This document shows positions 39,746-49,876 of a DNA stretch of 64,000 nt, piece after piece. Origin of the DNA: Aliidiomarina sp. B3213 (GTDB lineage: Bacteria; Pseudomonadota; Gammaproteobacteria; Enterobacterales; Alteromonadaceae). The number at the start of each line of letters is the position of its first letter. Position 1 is the first letter of the stretch. Location: the NCBI RefSeq assembly GCF_003290085.1, contig NZ_QMKJ01000003.1:62001-126000 (forward strand), written 5' to 3'. The position numbers and the translations under genes are program-made. Under the pieces are notes generated by a model, which saw nothing but the letters and a program-made list of their open reading frames with translations, made no database searches and was not told the origin of the DNA.

Positions 39746-41827
39746 TTAAACTTGTGCGAATTTCTCGCCTTGCGGCAACCAACGCTGCATAAGTGCCTCT
39801 GTTTGTTCTGGGTAAGCATTAAATATATCAACAGCTAGCTTCTGAATGGTTGGTAGCATGTCGGCATCTCGCTCTAAATCAGCGACCTTCATATTCACTA
39901 ACCCAGTTTGTCGAGACCCAAGCAACTCTCCCGGGCCGCGCAGTTCTAAATCTCGCTCAGCAATAACAAATCCATCGTTACTCTCTCGCAATACAGACAA
40001 GCGTTCATTAGCCTGTCTCGAGAGTGGACTTTTATAGAGCAATACACAGTGAGACGCCACCGACCCTCGTCCGACTCGTCCCCTTAATTGATGGAGCTGT
40101 GCCAACCCAAGCCGCTCTGGGTTTTCAATGATCATTAAACTTGCGTTTGGAACGTCAACACCCACTTCAATCACAGTAGTAGCAACCAAAACATCAAGCT
40201 CGCCGTTTTTAAATGACTGCATCATTTGCTCTTTTTCTGCCGACTTTAAACGACCATGAACCAACCCAATTTTCAGGTCGGGTAACGCTTCTTGTATTTG
40301 CGCTGCGGTGTCTTCGGCGGCCTGGCATTGCAGCGCTTCAGACTCCTCGATTAGCGTACACACCCAATACACTTGCCGACCTTCATGTTTAACGTTTTGG
40401 TGAACCCTAGCGATCACTTCATCTCTTCTCGTGTCGGGAATAGCGACTGTCGTTACCGGAGTTCGCCCCGGTGGAAGTTCGTCGATAATAGAGGTTGCTA
40501 AGTCTGCGTAGGCTGTCATTGCCAATGTTCTGGGTATCGGCGTTGCGGTCATTACCATTTGATGAGGGTGAAGCCCTTGCTGTTCCCCCTTCTCTCTTAA
40601 TGCGAGGCGCTGATGAACCCCGAACCTATGCTGCTCATCTACAATGACTAAAGCGAGATTCTGAAAATGAACTTGGTCTTGGAATAGCGCGTGCGTACCC
40701 ACGGCCATTCGAGTTTCACCGGCTTCTAGGGCTTCAAGCTGCATTTTCCGTTCTTTCACACCTTGCTTACCCACAATCCAACCCACTTTTATACCTAAAG
40801 GTTCAAGCCACATGGAGAAGCTTCGATAGTGTTGTTCTGCCAATAGCTCTGTGGGTGCCATTAAAGCCACTTGATACCCTGCTTCAATCACCTGCAGCGC
40901 AACCATAGCGGCTACGAGTGTTTTACCTGAACCTACGTCCCCCTGCACAAGCCTTAACATTGGGTATGGCGCTGCTAAATCAGCCTCAACTTCTGCCACA
41001 ACCCTTTTCTGTGCTCCCGTAGGCTGAAAAGGTAGGCCTTGCAGAAACTTCTCCATTAGCTGCTTGTTGCACTCTATCTTCGGTGCAAGCACTTGTTGCG
41101 CCGTACTCCGCACCTTGAGCATGCCTAATTGATGCGCCAACAATTCTTCAAGTGCTAACCGTTTCTGTGCCGGATGATAACCTTCCATAAGCGCGACGAT
41201 ATCGTCATCAACAGATGGCCCATGAAGAGTCTTAATGGCTGAATACAGCTCGGGCAAGCCGCCACGCAAAGACTCAGGTAATAGCTCCGGTAAACTTTTC
41301 TCATTCAGGTAGTCAAGTGCTTGGTGTGCTAGGCGCTGTATTGAAAGTTGATGAAACCCTTCAGTAGTAGGGTAAATAGGGGTGAGCTCGTCAGGTAAGT
41401 CTGGTGATTCTCCAAGTTGCAACACTTTAAGCTCTGGGTGCACCATTTCAGGCCCGGTTGGGCCAGGTCGAACCTCACCATAAACTTGAATAGACGCACC
41501 TTTGTTATAAAGCTCTTGCTGATGTTTGCTGAATTGAAAAAGGCGAACGGTCAGCGTACCTGTACCGTCTGAAATTGAAACGAGTAACGCGCGGCGTCGA
41601 CCGAAGTGCACACGGCTACCCAATGATTCCCCCACAATAGTCGCGTAGTCTTGCACACGCAGCCGAGCTATCGGTGTAATTTGAGTGCGATCTTCATAAC
41701 GCAGTGGCAAGTGAAACAGCATGTCCTGAACACTATGTAAGCCCATTCTCGCTAATTTTTCTGCTGCCTTTGGTCCCACACCTTTTAAGGTTGTTAAGTC
41801 AATAGCAGTCAGGCTTGAACGGCTCAT
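39746..41827 (-). CDS. recG: ATP-dependent DNA helicase RecG
   Basis: The 693-residue helicase has an N-terminal wedge/OB domain (about 1-160), then helicase motifs: Walker A GDVGSGKTLVA, DEQH box VDEQHRFGVHQR, TATPIPRTLA and the C-terminal RGRVGRG plus TRG region. RecG remodels stalled replication forks and R-loops. Length is normal. It is separate from ubiE by about 80 bases with no clear terminator, so co-transcription is possible. Confidence 0.97.
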   Translation of the reverse strand: MSRSSLTAIDLTTLKGVGPKAAEKLARMGLHSVQDMLFHLPLRYEDRTQITPIARLRVQDYATIVGESLGSRVHFGRRRALLVSISDGTGTLTVRLFQFSKHQQELYNKGASIQVYGEVRPGPTGPEMVHPELKVLQLGESPDLPDELTPIYPTTEGFHQLSIQRLAHQALDYLNEKSLPELLPESLRGGLPELYSAIKTLHGPSVDDDIVALMEGYHPAQKRLALEELLAHQLGMLKVRSTAQQVLAPKIECNKQLMEKFLQGLPFQPTGAQKRVVAEVEADLAAPYPMLRLVQGDVGSGKTLVAAMVALQVIEAGYQVALMAPTELLAEQHYRSFSMWLEPLGIKVGWIVGKQGVKERKMQLEALEAGETRMAVGTHALFQDQVHFQNLALVIVDEQHRFGVHQRLALREKGEQQGLHPHQMVMTATPIPRTLAMTAYADLATSIIDELPPGRTPVTTVAIPDTRRDEVIARVHQNVKHEGRQVYWVCTLIEESEALQCQAAEDTAAQIQEALPDLKIGLVHGRLKSAEKEQMMQSFKNGELDVLVATTVIEVGVDVPNASLMIIENPERLGLAQLHQLRGRVGRGSVASHCVLLYKSPLSRQANERLSVLRESNDGFVIAERDLELRGPGELLGSRQTGLVNMKVADLERDADMLPTIQKLAVDIFNAYPEQTEALMQRWLPQGEKFAQV

Positions 41828-41958
41828 TAGGTCGGCGCTCCTTCACTTATATTCGACGTTTCAACCAGTATACTCACCATTTAACCTTCAGACTAGTTGC
41901 CTAAAATAGGCGCTATGCGCTATCGTTTTGTTCTCTTGTAACATGGATCATAAATTAA

Positions 41959-43185
41959 ATGGCTTTCTCGTACATTGCTCGACAACCCATTCTTGACCGA
42001 GAAAAGAATGTGTATGGCTACGAACTCCTATTTCGTAACAGCCAGCGCAATGAGTTTCCAGACATACATCCCGACGAAGCAACATCTAAGTTATTGCTAC
42101 AGCAACATCTTATTGGTGACATTCGCACTGTATGTATGGGAAAAACAGCATTTATAAATTTTCATACCAATACCCTGTTACACAAATTTCCGGGCTTCTT
42201 GCAGTCTGAGTCGGTTTATATTGAAGTTTTAGAAACCGTAGATGTTTCCCGCGGATTAGTAAAAGCCTGCAAGAAAGCTTCCGACCTTGGCTACAAAATT
42301 GCCTTAGACGACCACGACTTTAATGATCGATGGGACGAGTTGCTCCCCTTTGTGTCTTTGATCAAAGTCGATATTCAACAGCAACCGCTTATCACACTTC
42401 CTGCGCGGATGAAGCCATTTAGAGAGCACAACGTTCCTATGCTGGCTGAACGTGTGGAAACGGAAGAAGAATATCAGCGTTGTTGCGAATTAGGGTTCGA
42501 ATACTTTCAAGGCTACTTCTTTGAGCGTCCAGAAATTGTAAAGCGTAAAGTACTCGCGCCGCAGCAAATGATCCTCATGGAGTTACTTGCAGCAGTGCAC
42601 CAAACTGACATCGATTTTCAACATGTTGCTGACATTATTCGCAATGACCTCTCTTTAACCTACAGCTTACTAAAATTCGTAAATAGTGCGGCCTTTAATA
42701 AAGGCCATGAAATTAAAGATATTCAGCACGCCATAGCCTTTGTCGGTGAGAAAGAACTTAAAAAGTATGTCGCTCTGGTCGCATTAGCGAACGTAGCCAA
42801 AGATCAGCCCGAAGAATTAGTCGCCAAATCACTCACGCGTGCTCATTTTATGGCTGAATTAGAGCGACTTTCTGTAGGGGAAAGCGTAGACAACGCTAGC
42901 TTTATGACAGGCTTGCTGTCGTTATTAGACGTACTATTGCGTACACCCATGAGTGATATTCTTGAACGCCTTCCCATGAGCAAAACCATTAATGCGGCTA
43001 TCTTAACGAGAACGGGGCGGGTAGGTTACTTGCTTAGATTGGTAGAAGCATACGAGCATGGCGACTGGAAGCGTGTTGAAGCACTAGCTCGAAAAATGTA
43101 CCTAACAGAGCTCGACATTGGTCAATGCTTTCTTTCTGCCAGCCATTTTTGTGAAAGCCTTATGGCTTCTACGCAGCAACATTAA
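41959..43185 (+). CDS. EAL-HDOD signalling protein with degenerate EAL domain
   Basis: The 408-residue protein combines an N-terminal EAL-like domain (about 1-200) and a C-terminal HDOD domain (about 205-400; QTDIDFQHVADIIRNDLSL, LLKFVNSAAF). The EAL signature is E-L-L (YELLFR), and the DDFGTG loop is replaced by DDHDFN, so phosphodiesterase activity is unlikely; it may bind cyclic di-GMP or act through protein contacts, like CdgJ/YuxH-type regulators. It has no membrane segment. The start codon lacks a good ribosome site. Confidence 0.9.
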   Translation: MAFSYIARQPILDREKNVYGYELLFRNSQRNEFPDIHPDEATSKLLLQQHLIGDIRTVCMGKTAFINFHTNTLLHKFPGFLQSESVYIEVLETVDVSRGLVKACKKASDLGYKIALDDHDFNDRWDELLPFVSLIKVDIQQQPLITLPARMKPFREHNVPMLAERVETEEEYQRCCELGFEYFQGYFFERPEIVKRKVLAPQQMILMELLAAVHQTDIDFQHVADIIRNDLSLTYSLLKFVNSAAFNKGHEIKDIQHAIAFVGEKELKKYVALVALANVAKDQPEELVAKSLTRAHFMAELERLSVGESVDNASFMTGLLSLLDVLLRTPMSDILERLPMSKTINAAILTRTGRVGYLLRLVEAYEHGDWKRVEALARKMYLTELDIGQCFLSASHFCESLMASTQQH

Positions 43186-43219
43186 AAGCATTAGTTCAGA
43201 TAAGCGACTGTTTTTATTT

Positions 43220-43237
43220 CATGATCTTGTTATCATG
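43220..43237. promoter_or_regulatory. Palindrome before the small membrane protein gene
   Basis: CATGAT and ATCATG form a perfect inverted repeat with a six-base spacer, 33 bases before the ATG at 43270. It overlaps a possible -10 TATCAT, so it could be an operator. Confidence 0.4.
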
Positions 43238-43269
43238 CATACGCATCTAACAAAAAAGGCAAACCACAC

Positions 43270-43761
43270 ATGATGAGAGGCTTATTCTACAGACGCCGAC
43301 AGTGGCGTTTAGGTACCTGTCTGGCAGGTATCATTAGCCTTCTATTAATTGCGTTCATTCATGGTTTGTTAAACACCGTAGCTACTTACCCTTCAACCGA
43401 AGTACAAACAACGCTAAATTCATATCAAGTATGGTCTTTGTTTAACCATACCGAGTTTTGGTCGGCACAAGCTTATTTCTTTACCGCTGTTCAGTCGGCT
43501 ACCGAATTTTGGTGGCATCCTTTTCTGTTTGTCATCACGACAGCTATTTTTCTAGCTTTATGGGTGTTGGCGGGCATGACCATCATTCGCCGCTCGCTGG
43601 CGTTGTGGCTCATGCTTGCGTTGAGCGTGGCTACCCTTATGGGCTTGCATAACTTATCTGCGTTTTTCGGTTTCGACTTAGCACCCGGCGCAGCGCAGGC
43701 TGCAGCGGGCTACTTAGTCGTTGGGGCATTATTCATGACACTTGGGCATTGGCGCAACTAA
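43270..43761 (+). CDS. Small four-helix inner-membrane protein, unknown function
   Basis: The 163-residue protein has a basic N-terminus (RGLFYRRRQWR) and four hydrophobic helices (about 15-37, 78-104, 108-128, 138-157), with a periplasmic loop of about 40 residues after the first. No family was recognised. It stands alone between the EAL-HDOD gene and the convergent GNAT-nitrilase gene, with one base between the stops. Confidence 0.65.
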   Translation: MMRGLFYRRRQWRLGTCLAGIISLLLIAFIHGLLNTVATYPSTEVQTTLNSYQVWSLFNHTEFWSAQAYFFTAVQSATEFWWHPFLFVITTAIFLALWVLAGMTIIRRSLALWLMLALSVATLMGLHNLSAFFGFDLAPGAAQAAAGYLVVGALFMTLGHWRN

Positions 43762-43762
43762 A

Positions 43763-45292
43763 CTACGCACGCCACTTCTTATTCACACTGTACATATCTG
43801 TTCGACGATCTTTAAGATTGGTCACGGAGCCTTCGTGATGCAAATACCGTAACTCATCTAAGTTCAAGTCTGAGAACATAAGCATTTCTGTGTTGGGTGT
43901 TGTTTCTGACATTACAGCGTCATGTGGAAAGGCAAAATCAGAAGGTGAAAACACACTCGACTGCGCATATTGAACGTCTAAACTTTCCACTTCGGGGAGG
44001 TTACCTACGCTACCGCAAATAACTACATAACACTCGTTTTCAATGGCGCGCGCTTGAGCACAATGGCGTACACGAAGATAAGCATTTCGCGTGTCTGTCC
44101 AGAATGGAACAAACAAAATTTCCAAACCTTCTTCGGCCATAAGTCGACCAAGTTCGGGAAACTCTACGTCGTAACATACGAGAATACCGACACGACCGGC
44201 ATCCGTTTGGAACACTTGAACTTTATCACCACCTTCAATGACCCAGTCACGTTTTTCGTGCGGAGTAATATGAATCTTGCGCTGCTCTTCAACCGACCCA
44301 TCCCTTCTGCATAAGTACGTAACATTGTACAAAGAGTCGTCTTCAAGAAGAGGCATGGAGCCCGTAATAATATTAATATTGTAGCTCACCGCCATCTGTG
44401 ACATTTCCTTTCGGAAGCGCTCAGTGAACCCGGCTAAAAAGCGTATAGCTTCCATTTGACGGCTTTGGTCCGTTAGACCCATTAACGGTGCGTTAAAAAA
44501 CTCGGGGAACAACGCAAAGTCACTTTTGTAGCTCGACAACGCATCGACAAAGTATTCAACTTGTTTAAGTAACTCTTCTACCGACTCCACAGCCCTCATT
44601 TGCCACTGCACGGCACCAATTCGAACATTGCGTGAGCGGGCACTAATAATGGTGTCTGCCGGTTCATATAGAAAGTTGCTCCACTCCAGCAACGTAGCAT
44701 AGCCTTTTGATTTCTTATCTTCCGGCATATATTTATGCAACAAACGGCGAACATTGAAATCGTTTGCAAGCTGAAACGTCAGAATAGGGTCGTAAATTTC
44801 TCGACGACGGACTTTTTCTAGGTATTGGCTCGCGCTAATTTCGTCGGAATATCGGTGATAATTGACAATACGACCACCCGCAAGAATTGCCTTTAAATTA
44901 AACTGCATACACAGTTCTTTACGAGCATCGTAAAGGCGCCGTCCTAATCGGTATCCTCGGTAGTCTGGGTGAATAAGCACATCTAAGCCATACAGTGCAT
45001 CGCCGTTAGACTCGTTGAGTATCTTGTCTCTCTTACCGAGCAAATCGTCATATTGATGCGGGTTACTGAACTTGTCATAAGTTACTCGAACCGTTAACGC
45101 CACCCCGACAATAGTGCCGTTGTCTTCTAGGCAAATTTGCCCCTCTGGAAAGTCGCGAATTAAATTGAATATCGTATGCTCTTCCCACGCCCCGCCGATG
45201 TCATCATAAACTTTGTCCATCAATAACTTGAGTTGTGGATAATCTTCTTCACGTAAGTTTCTCAGTTGCAAATGTAAATCATCAGGACTCAT
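43763..45292 (-). CDS. Fusion of GNAT acetyltransferase and nitrilase-type hydrolase
   Basis: The 509-residue protein has an N-terminal GNAT domain (about 5-200; acetyl-CoA loop region YRGYRLGRRLYDAR) and a C-terminal carbon-nitrogen hydrolase domain (about 220-500) with the Glu-Lys-Cys triad in LFPEFFN, HITPHEKRDW and LVCYDVEFPE. The bifunctional architecture is a known conserved family, but substrates are not established; acyl transfer plus amide cleavage on one small molecule is a guess. The ATG at 45292 begins the GNAT domain; 42 further upstream codons look non-coding. Confidence 0.9.
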   Translation of the reverse strand: MSPDDLHLQLRNLREEDYPQLKLLMDKVYDDIGGAWEEHTIFNLIRDFPEGQICLEDNGTIVGVALTVRVTYDKFSNPHQYDDLLGKRDKILNESNGDALYGLDVLIHPDYRGYRLGRRLYDARKELCMQFNLKAILAGGRIVNYHRYSDEISASQYLEKVRRREIYDPILTFQLANDFNVRRLLHKYMPEDKKSKGYATLLEWSNFLYEPADTIISARSRNVRIGAVQWQMRAVESVEELLKQVEYFVDALSSYKSDFALFPEFFNAPLMGLTDQSRQMEAIRFLAGFTERFRKEMSQMAVSYNINIITGSMPLLEDDSLYNVTYLCRRDGSVEEQRKIHITPHEKRDWVIEGGDKVQVFQTDAGRVGILVCYDVEFPELGRLMAEEGLEILFVPFWTDTRNAYLRVRHCAQARAIENECYVVICGSVGNLPEVESLDVQYAQSSVFSPSDFAFPHDAVMSETTPNTEMLMFSDLNLDELRYLHHEGSVTNLKDRRTDMYSVNKKWRA

Positions 45293-45462
45293 ACGGCTTA
45301 ACCTCACAGGCGATATCGGACGACTCAAAACAAGGTCGATTGAGTGTGTTAGTGTACTACTAGTAAAACAGATTAAGAAATGATCGTCATTCGCACTTTT
45401 CCACTTGCGCTGACGCACATAAGACGTTTAAACTTCTGGACGTCTAAATAAAAGGTATTCGT

Positions 45463-46812
45463 ATGTCAGAACTAGGAACGTCACCACAACCAGCTCGTGC
45501 TATTGCCTTGCTTCCTTTATTTGTTTTCCTCGCTTTGTTCTTAGGAACAGGTATTTATTTTCACAGCCAAGGCGTCGATATGGCGTTCTATCAACTTGCT
45601 AGTCCTGTCGCTATTTTACCGGCGATTATTCTTGCAGTATGGATGTCGAAAGAAGCGCTCAACCAGCGGATTCAAACCTTTGTAGAAGGTGTTGGGCATC
45701 CCAACATAGTTACCATGTGCATGATCTACCTACTAGCCGGAGCGTTCTCTACTGTAGCGAGCGCCACAGGTGGTGTAGACGCCATGGTTGCACTAGGTTT
45801 AAACATTATCCCACCAAGCTTTATTTTACCGGGCATCTTCCTTATCGCGGCGGTTGTTTCTACAGCTATGGGTACATCCATGGGAACGCTGGCTGCATTA
45901 GCACCGGTGGCATTAGGTTTGAGTAACGAAGCAAATATAGAACCAGCGTTAATGGCTGGTGTATTGGTGAGTGGTTCCATGTTCGGCGACAACCTTTCGT
46001 TTATCTCTGATACAACGATCGCGGCTACACGCACTCAGGGTTGTTCCATGAAGGACAAATTTAGAACGAACCTTCGTATTGCTGTTCCCGCTGCTGTACT
46101 CACCATTATCGGGCTATTGTTTATTGATACGGGTAATGCACCAATTGAAGCGCCTGATGCAAATCTATGGCTCGCTATTCCATATTTCGCCATTATTGTA
46201 TTAGCAGTTACCGGCCTAAATGTTTTCGTAGTGCTAACTCTCGGTATTTTATTAGCAGCAGCTTTTGGCATGGTTGCGGTGAATTACCAATGGGTCGCCT
46301 TTAGCCAAGACATTTATACTGGCTTTACCAGCATGCAGGAAATATTTTTGCTGTCGTTGTTAATTGGTGGGCTTTCTGCACTTATTCGACAACAAGGTGG
46401 CTTGGCATTTTTAAGTCAAAATGTAGAACGCATCGCACAGAAACTCACGAAGAAAAAGTCACGTGCTGCATCCTTCGGTATTGCAGGACTCACCGCTGCC
46501 ACTAACTTTTCCGTAGCGAATAATACGGTCACTATCTTAATCTCTGGTGAAGTAAGCAAACGCTTGGCCCAAGAAGGTAAGTTAGCGCCACGCCAAGCAG
46601 CAAGCTACCTCGATATCTTTGCATGTGTTGTACAAGGCGCCCTGCCTTATGGTGCACAAGCACTATTGATGGGGGCTAGTTTTGGTATTTCACCGCTGTC
46701 GGTAAGTATTCATACCTTCTACTGCTTTATTCTTGCAGTGGTAGCTGTGTCTTCGATGTTTCTTGTGAGCCCCATCAAAGTTGACGAGGACCCACAAGCA
46801 GAAGCAGCTTAG
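45463..46812 (+). CDS. NhaC-family sodium/proton antiporter
   Basis: The 449-residue membrane protein with about 11-12 helices has NhaC-family features: [36 protein letters not shown] and a symmetric second half ([14 protein letters not shown]). It likely exports sodium in exchange for protons in a marine cell; some relatives carry malate-lactate. A hairpin AGACGT/ACGTCT lies at 45422-45445 before it. It overlaps ridA convergently by four bases. Confidence 0.9.
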   Translation: MSELGTSPQPARAIALLPLFVFLALFLGTGIYFHSQGVDMAFYQLASPVAILPAIILAVWMSKEALNQRIQTFVEGVGHPNIVTMCMIYLLAGAFSTVASATGGVDAMVALGLNIIPPSFILPGIFLIAAVVSTAMGTSMGTLAALAPVALGLSNEANIEPALMAGVLVSGSMFGDNLSFISDTTIAATRTQGCSMKDKFRTNLRIAVPAAVLTIIGLLFIDTGNAPIEAPDANLWLAIPYFAIIVLAVTGLNVFVVLTLGILLAAAFGMVAVNYQWVAFSQDIYTGFTSMQEIFLLSLLIGGLSALIRQQGGLAFLSQNVERIAQKLTKKKSRAASFGIAGLTAATNFSVANNTVTILISGEVSKRLAQEGKLAPRQAASYLDIFACVVQGALPYGAQALLMGASFGISPLSVSIHTFYCFILAVVAVSSMFLVSPIKVDEDPQAEAA

Positions 46813-47201
46813 TTGGTGGAAGGAAGCTCCATAACGCCATCTATCTCGATTTGAGCGCCTTTAGGTAAGGCGCTCACTTCAATTGCAGCCCGCGCTGGGT
46901 ATGGCTGCTCAAAATATTTAGCCATCACCTCATTAACAACCGCAAACTGACCTAAGTCGGTTAGGTAAATTTGAACTTTCACCATATCTTGAAGTTCGCC
47001 ACCAGCAGCTTCACATACCGCGGACAAGTTCTTAAAAACTTGCTCTGCTTGGTCCTGAAAATCTTCACTAATCATGGTCATCGTTTCAGGTAGCAACGGA
47101 ATTTGCCCTGAAAGGTAAACGGTAGTACCAATTTTTACCGCTTGTGAATATGTGCCGATAGCTTCTGGCGCTCGGTCTGTTTGAATAATAACTTTACCCA
47201 T
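46809..47201 (-). CDS. ridA: RidA, enamine/imine deaminase
   Basis: The 130-residue YjgF/YER057c/UK114 protein has the family signature [19 protein letters not shown] with the catalytic Arg, plus [18 protein letters not shown]. It hydrolyses reactive 2-aminoacrylate and other imines made by PLP enzymes. It follows spoT by 24 bases in the same operon, a common gammaproteobacterial arrangement. Confidence 0.96.
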   Translation of the reverse strand: MGKVIIQTDRAPEAIGTYSQAVKIGTTVYLSGQIPLLPETMTMISEDFQDQAEQVFKNLSAVCEAAGGELQDMVKVQIYLTDLGQFAVVNEVMAKYFEQPYPARAAIEVSALPKGAQIEIDGVMELPSTN

Positions 47202-47225
47202 TTTGAATCCTTTTACTTACTTCTT

Positions 47226-49340
47226 TTACTTCCGTAACCGAGCCACGCGCTGCACATGCTGCATCTTACGGATTCTTCTCATTACGTCAGCTAAATGCTT
47301 ACGATCACGAATCGTTAACCCTACATCGATATAATAGATGGTAGAGTCGACTTCTTCAGTTTTTAACCCTTGAATATTACAACCCGTTTCAGAAATAACC
47401 TGAGTTAACCGCGCCAATGCACCTTGGTGATTAACAATTTCTACGCGCAGTTCAGAAATAAACTGATTATCCGGCTTGTTGTCCCACTGCACTGGGAAAT
47501 AGCGGCCCGGCTCATCTTCGTGTCCACGAACGTTTTTACATTCTCTGCGGTGAATAACTAATCCTTTACCCGGGCTAACATGAGCAATTATATCGTCGCC
47601 AGGTATGGGGCGGCAGCATTTAGCGAAGCTAAGTAGCAATCCATCGGCGCCTTTCACCGCTAAACTATGGCCTCGCTCTTCGCTATCTGACGCCGAGCGT
47701 AGACGTTGGTGATCGCCCACTAGACGACGTGCCACGGCAACACTCATTAAATTACCCAATCCAATTTCTTTGAGTAATTCGTCTTTGCTTTCCCGCTTCA
47801 TTTCTTTCGCTACTCGAACGAATTCGGCTTCTTCTATGTCGTCGAACCTAAACGAACCTAGTGCAGCACGAAGTAAACGCTCTCCAAGAAGAAGCGCCTC
47901 GTTACTCTGCTGATTTTTCAAGAATTGACGAATTTTCAAACGTGCCTTGCCAGTCACCACAAAGTTCAACCAAGCGATGTTCGGACGTGAGCCAGTAGCT
48001 GTTCTAATTTCAACAGTTTGTCCGGTTTCTAATGGCTTACTTAATGAATAAGGCTTGTTATTTACCCGAGCTCCGATACACGTATTACCAATGTCAGTGT
48101 GGACTGCATAGGCGAAGTCTACCGCAGTAGCGCCCTGTGGAAGTTCAATGATTTTTCCGTCTGGTGTAAACAAATAAATTTCGTCAGGGAATAATTCTGA
48201 CTTCACATTCTCAATAAATTCAAAAGAGTTACCCGCACTTTGCTGTAACTCTAATAAACTTTGCATCCACTTCTGGGCGCGAATTTGTGCCGTTGTACCG
48301 CTATCTTCCGCATCTTTATAGAGCCAATGTGCCGCTACACCACGGTCAGCCATCAACTCCATTTCTTCAGTTCGAATTTGAATTTCTACCGGAACCCCAT
48401 GAGGGCCTTTCAACGAAGTATGTAACGACTGATAACCGTTCGACTTCGGAATTGCGATGTAATCTTTAAAGCGAGTTTCTATCGGTTTGTAAAGATTATG
48501 AACGGCACCTAACACGCGGTAGCAGGTATCAACAGAGTCCACCACGATTCTAAACGCGAAAATATCCATAACTTCTTTGAAGCGGAGTTCTTTGTGCAGC
48601 ATTTTCCGGTAAATACTGTACAAATGCTTTTCACGACCTAATACCCGAGCTTGAATACCCGCTTCTTTCAAACGCACCTCAATTTCACTCAAGGTGCGTT
48701 CAAGCACTTCTTTGCGGTTGCCCCGTGCTCTTTTCACTTCACTTTCAAGCAAGCGGGCGCGCCATGGATACTGCCCTTTAAAACCCAGTGTTTCTAGCTC
48801 GATTTTAATATCGTGAATACCCAGCCTGTGCGCCAGCGGAGCATAAATTTCTAGCGTTTCTCTTGCAATTCTGCGGCGTTTATCAGGACGCAAATGCTCT
48901 ATCGTGCGCATATTGTGGGTTCTGTCCGCAAGCTTAATCAGAATCACCCGAATATCTTGCACCATCGCCATAATCATTTTGCGATAGTTCTCAATTTGGG
49001 CTTCTTCAATGCTGTTGAACTGTAATTTATCGAGCTTAGACACACCCTCAACCAGCTCGGCTACTGTAGCACCGAACTCTTCGGCCAAATCTTCATGGGT
49101 TTTTTCTGTGTCTTCGATCACGTCATGAAGCAATGCCGCCATTAAGGTTTCGTGATCGAGTCGCATGTCGGCTAGCATAGAGGTTACGGCTACCGGGTGA
49201 GTAATATAAGGCTCGCCACTCGCACGTTTCTGAGGCTTATGCGCGTCGAATGCAACTAAAAATGCTTGCTCTACCTTAGCTACTTGCTCGGCGGGTAAAT
49301 AAGCTTTGATTTGGTTTTTCAGGCCTTCAAATAAATACAC
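47226..49340 (-). CDS. spoT: Bifunctional (p)ppGpp synthetase/hydrolase SpoT
   Basis: The 704-residue RSH enzyme has an HD hydrolase domain (about 20-160; THPVAVTSML, ALLHDVIEDT), a synthetase domain (about 220-350; RFKDYIAIPKSNGYQSLHT), a TGS domain (about 385-445; IYLFTPDGKIIELP), and C-terminal zinc-finger-like and ACT domains (CCRPIPGDDI, ending in an ACT fold). It degrades and makes the stringent alarmone. GTG at 49340 gives Y-L-F-E-G-L, matching E. coli, and follows GAGAG by six bases; a TTG two codons earlier is possible. Confidence 0.97.
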   Translation of the reverse strand: MYLFEGLKNQIKAYLPAEQVAKVEQAFLVAFDAHKPQKRASGEPYITHPVAVTSMLADMRLDHETLMAALLHDVIEDTEKTHEDLAEEFGATVAELVEGVSKLDKLQFNSIEEAQIENYRKMIMAMVQDIRVILIKLADRTHNMRTIEHLRPDKRRRIARETLEIYAPLAHRLGIHDIKIELETLGFKGQYPWRARLLESEVKRARGNRKEVLERTLSEIEVRLKEAGIQARVLGREKHLYSIYRKMLHKELRFKEVMDIFAFRIVVDSVDTCYRVLGAVHNLYKPIETRFKDYIAIPKSNGYQSLHTSLKGPHGVPVEIQIRTEEMELMADRGVAAHWLYKDAEDSGTTAQIRAQKWMQSLLELQQSAGNSFEFIENVKSELFPDEIYLFTPDGKIIELPQGATAVDFAYAVHTDIGNTCIGARVNNKPYSLSKPLETGQTVEIRTATGSRPNIAWLNFVVTGKARLKIRQFLKNQQSNEALLLGERLLRAALGSFRFDDIEEAEFVRVAKEMKRESKDELLKEIGLGNLMSVAVARRLVGDHQRLRSASDSEERGHSLAVKGADGLLLSFAKCCRPIPGDDIIAHVSPGKGLVIHRRECKNVRGHEDEPGRYFPVQWDNKPDNQFISELRVEIVNHQGALARLTQVISETGCNIQGLKTEEVDSTIYYIDVGLTIRDRKHLADVMRRIRKMQHVQRVARLRK

Positions 49341-49372
49341 ACACAACTCTCAAAAATTCTTCAATTAAACAG

Positions 49373-49401
49373 AGAATAAGGCTTTCACGCAGAATTTCCA
49401 A
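49373..49401 (-). promoter_or_regulatory. Promoter of spoT with overlapping palindrome
   Basis: On the minus strand TTGGAA (49401-49396), a 17-base spacer and TATTCT (49378-49373), 33 bases before the spoT GTG. The -35 lies in an inverted repeat ATTTCC-5-GGAAAT (49394-49410), a possible operator. This suggests spoT is not only driven from gmk-rpoZ. Confidence 0.6.
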
Positions 49402-49421
49402 TCGGGAAATACGATAGGCAT

Positions 49422-49450
49422 AAAAAAACGAGCACTCAGGTGCTCGTTTT
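49422..49450 (-). terminator. Strong terminator between rpoZ and spoT
   Basis: A perfect 11-bp stem AAAACGAGCAC/GTGCTCGTTTT with a four-base loop; on the minus strand the stem is followed by a run of seven T. It lies downstream of rpoZ. Confidence 0.92.
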
Positions 49451-49512
49451 CTAAAATCTTATTTCCAATTGCGATATCAGCCGAAGCCACCGCAACTGAA
49501 ATTACAAAGCTA

Positions 49513-49803
49513 TTATTGTTGCTCGCCAGCGTTTTCGCTGTGCTGTAACGCTGTCATTGCCGCTACTTCAGCTTCGTCTTGTGCGTACTGCGCCGCTTGC
49601 TCTTCTTCGTCTAAACGCGCTGCGTCTACCAAGCCTGCTTCAATTTCACGAAGCGCAATTACTGTAGGCTTTTCGTTCGAAGTTTCTACCATTGGCTGCT
49701 TGCCATAGTTTGCGATTTGACGTGCACGACGTGCAGCAACCAAAATCAAATCAAAACGGTTGCCAATCTTTTCTACTGCGTCTTCAACTGTTACACGTGC
49801 CAT
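49513..49803 (-). CDS. rpoZ: RNA polymerase omega subunit
   Basis: The 96-residue protein has the omega signature [20 protein letters not shown] with R-A-R-Q-I and the [15 protein letters not shown] segment. It assists beta-prime folding and forms one of the ppGpp binding sites. It is in the gmk-rpoZ unit, followed by a strong terminator. The acidic tail is longer than needed for function, which is usual. Confidence 0.97.
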   Translation of the reverse strand: MARVTVEDAVEKIGNRFDLILVAARRARQIANYGKQPMVETSNEKPTVIALREIEAGLVDAARLDEEEQAAQYAQDEAEVAAMTALQHSENAGEQQ

Positions 49804-49876
49804 TTGTTTCTCCGCTTTACTCGAACTCTAAACTGCTAACTTATCCACAAGGGGGAGTGATTGTACTTTAAACGAG

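Noticed and set aside
45422-45445. AGACGT/ACGTCT hairpin before the NhaC gene as terminator
   Set aside because: No T-run follows and no gene ends upstream on that strand; function is unclear.
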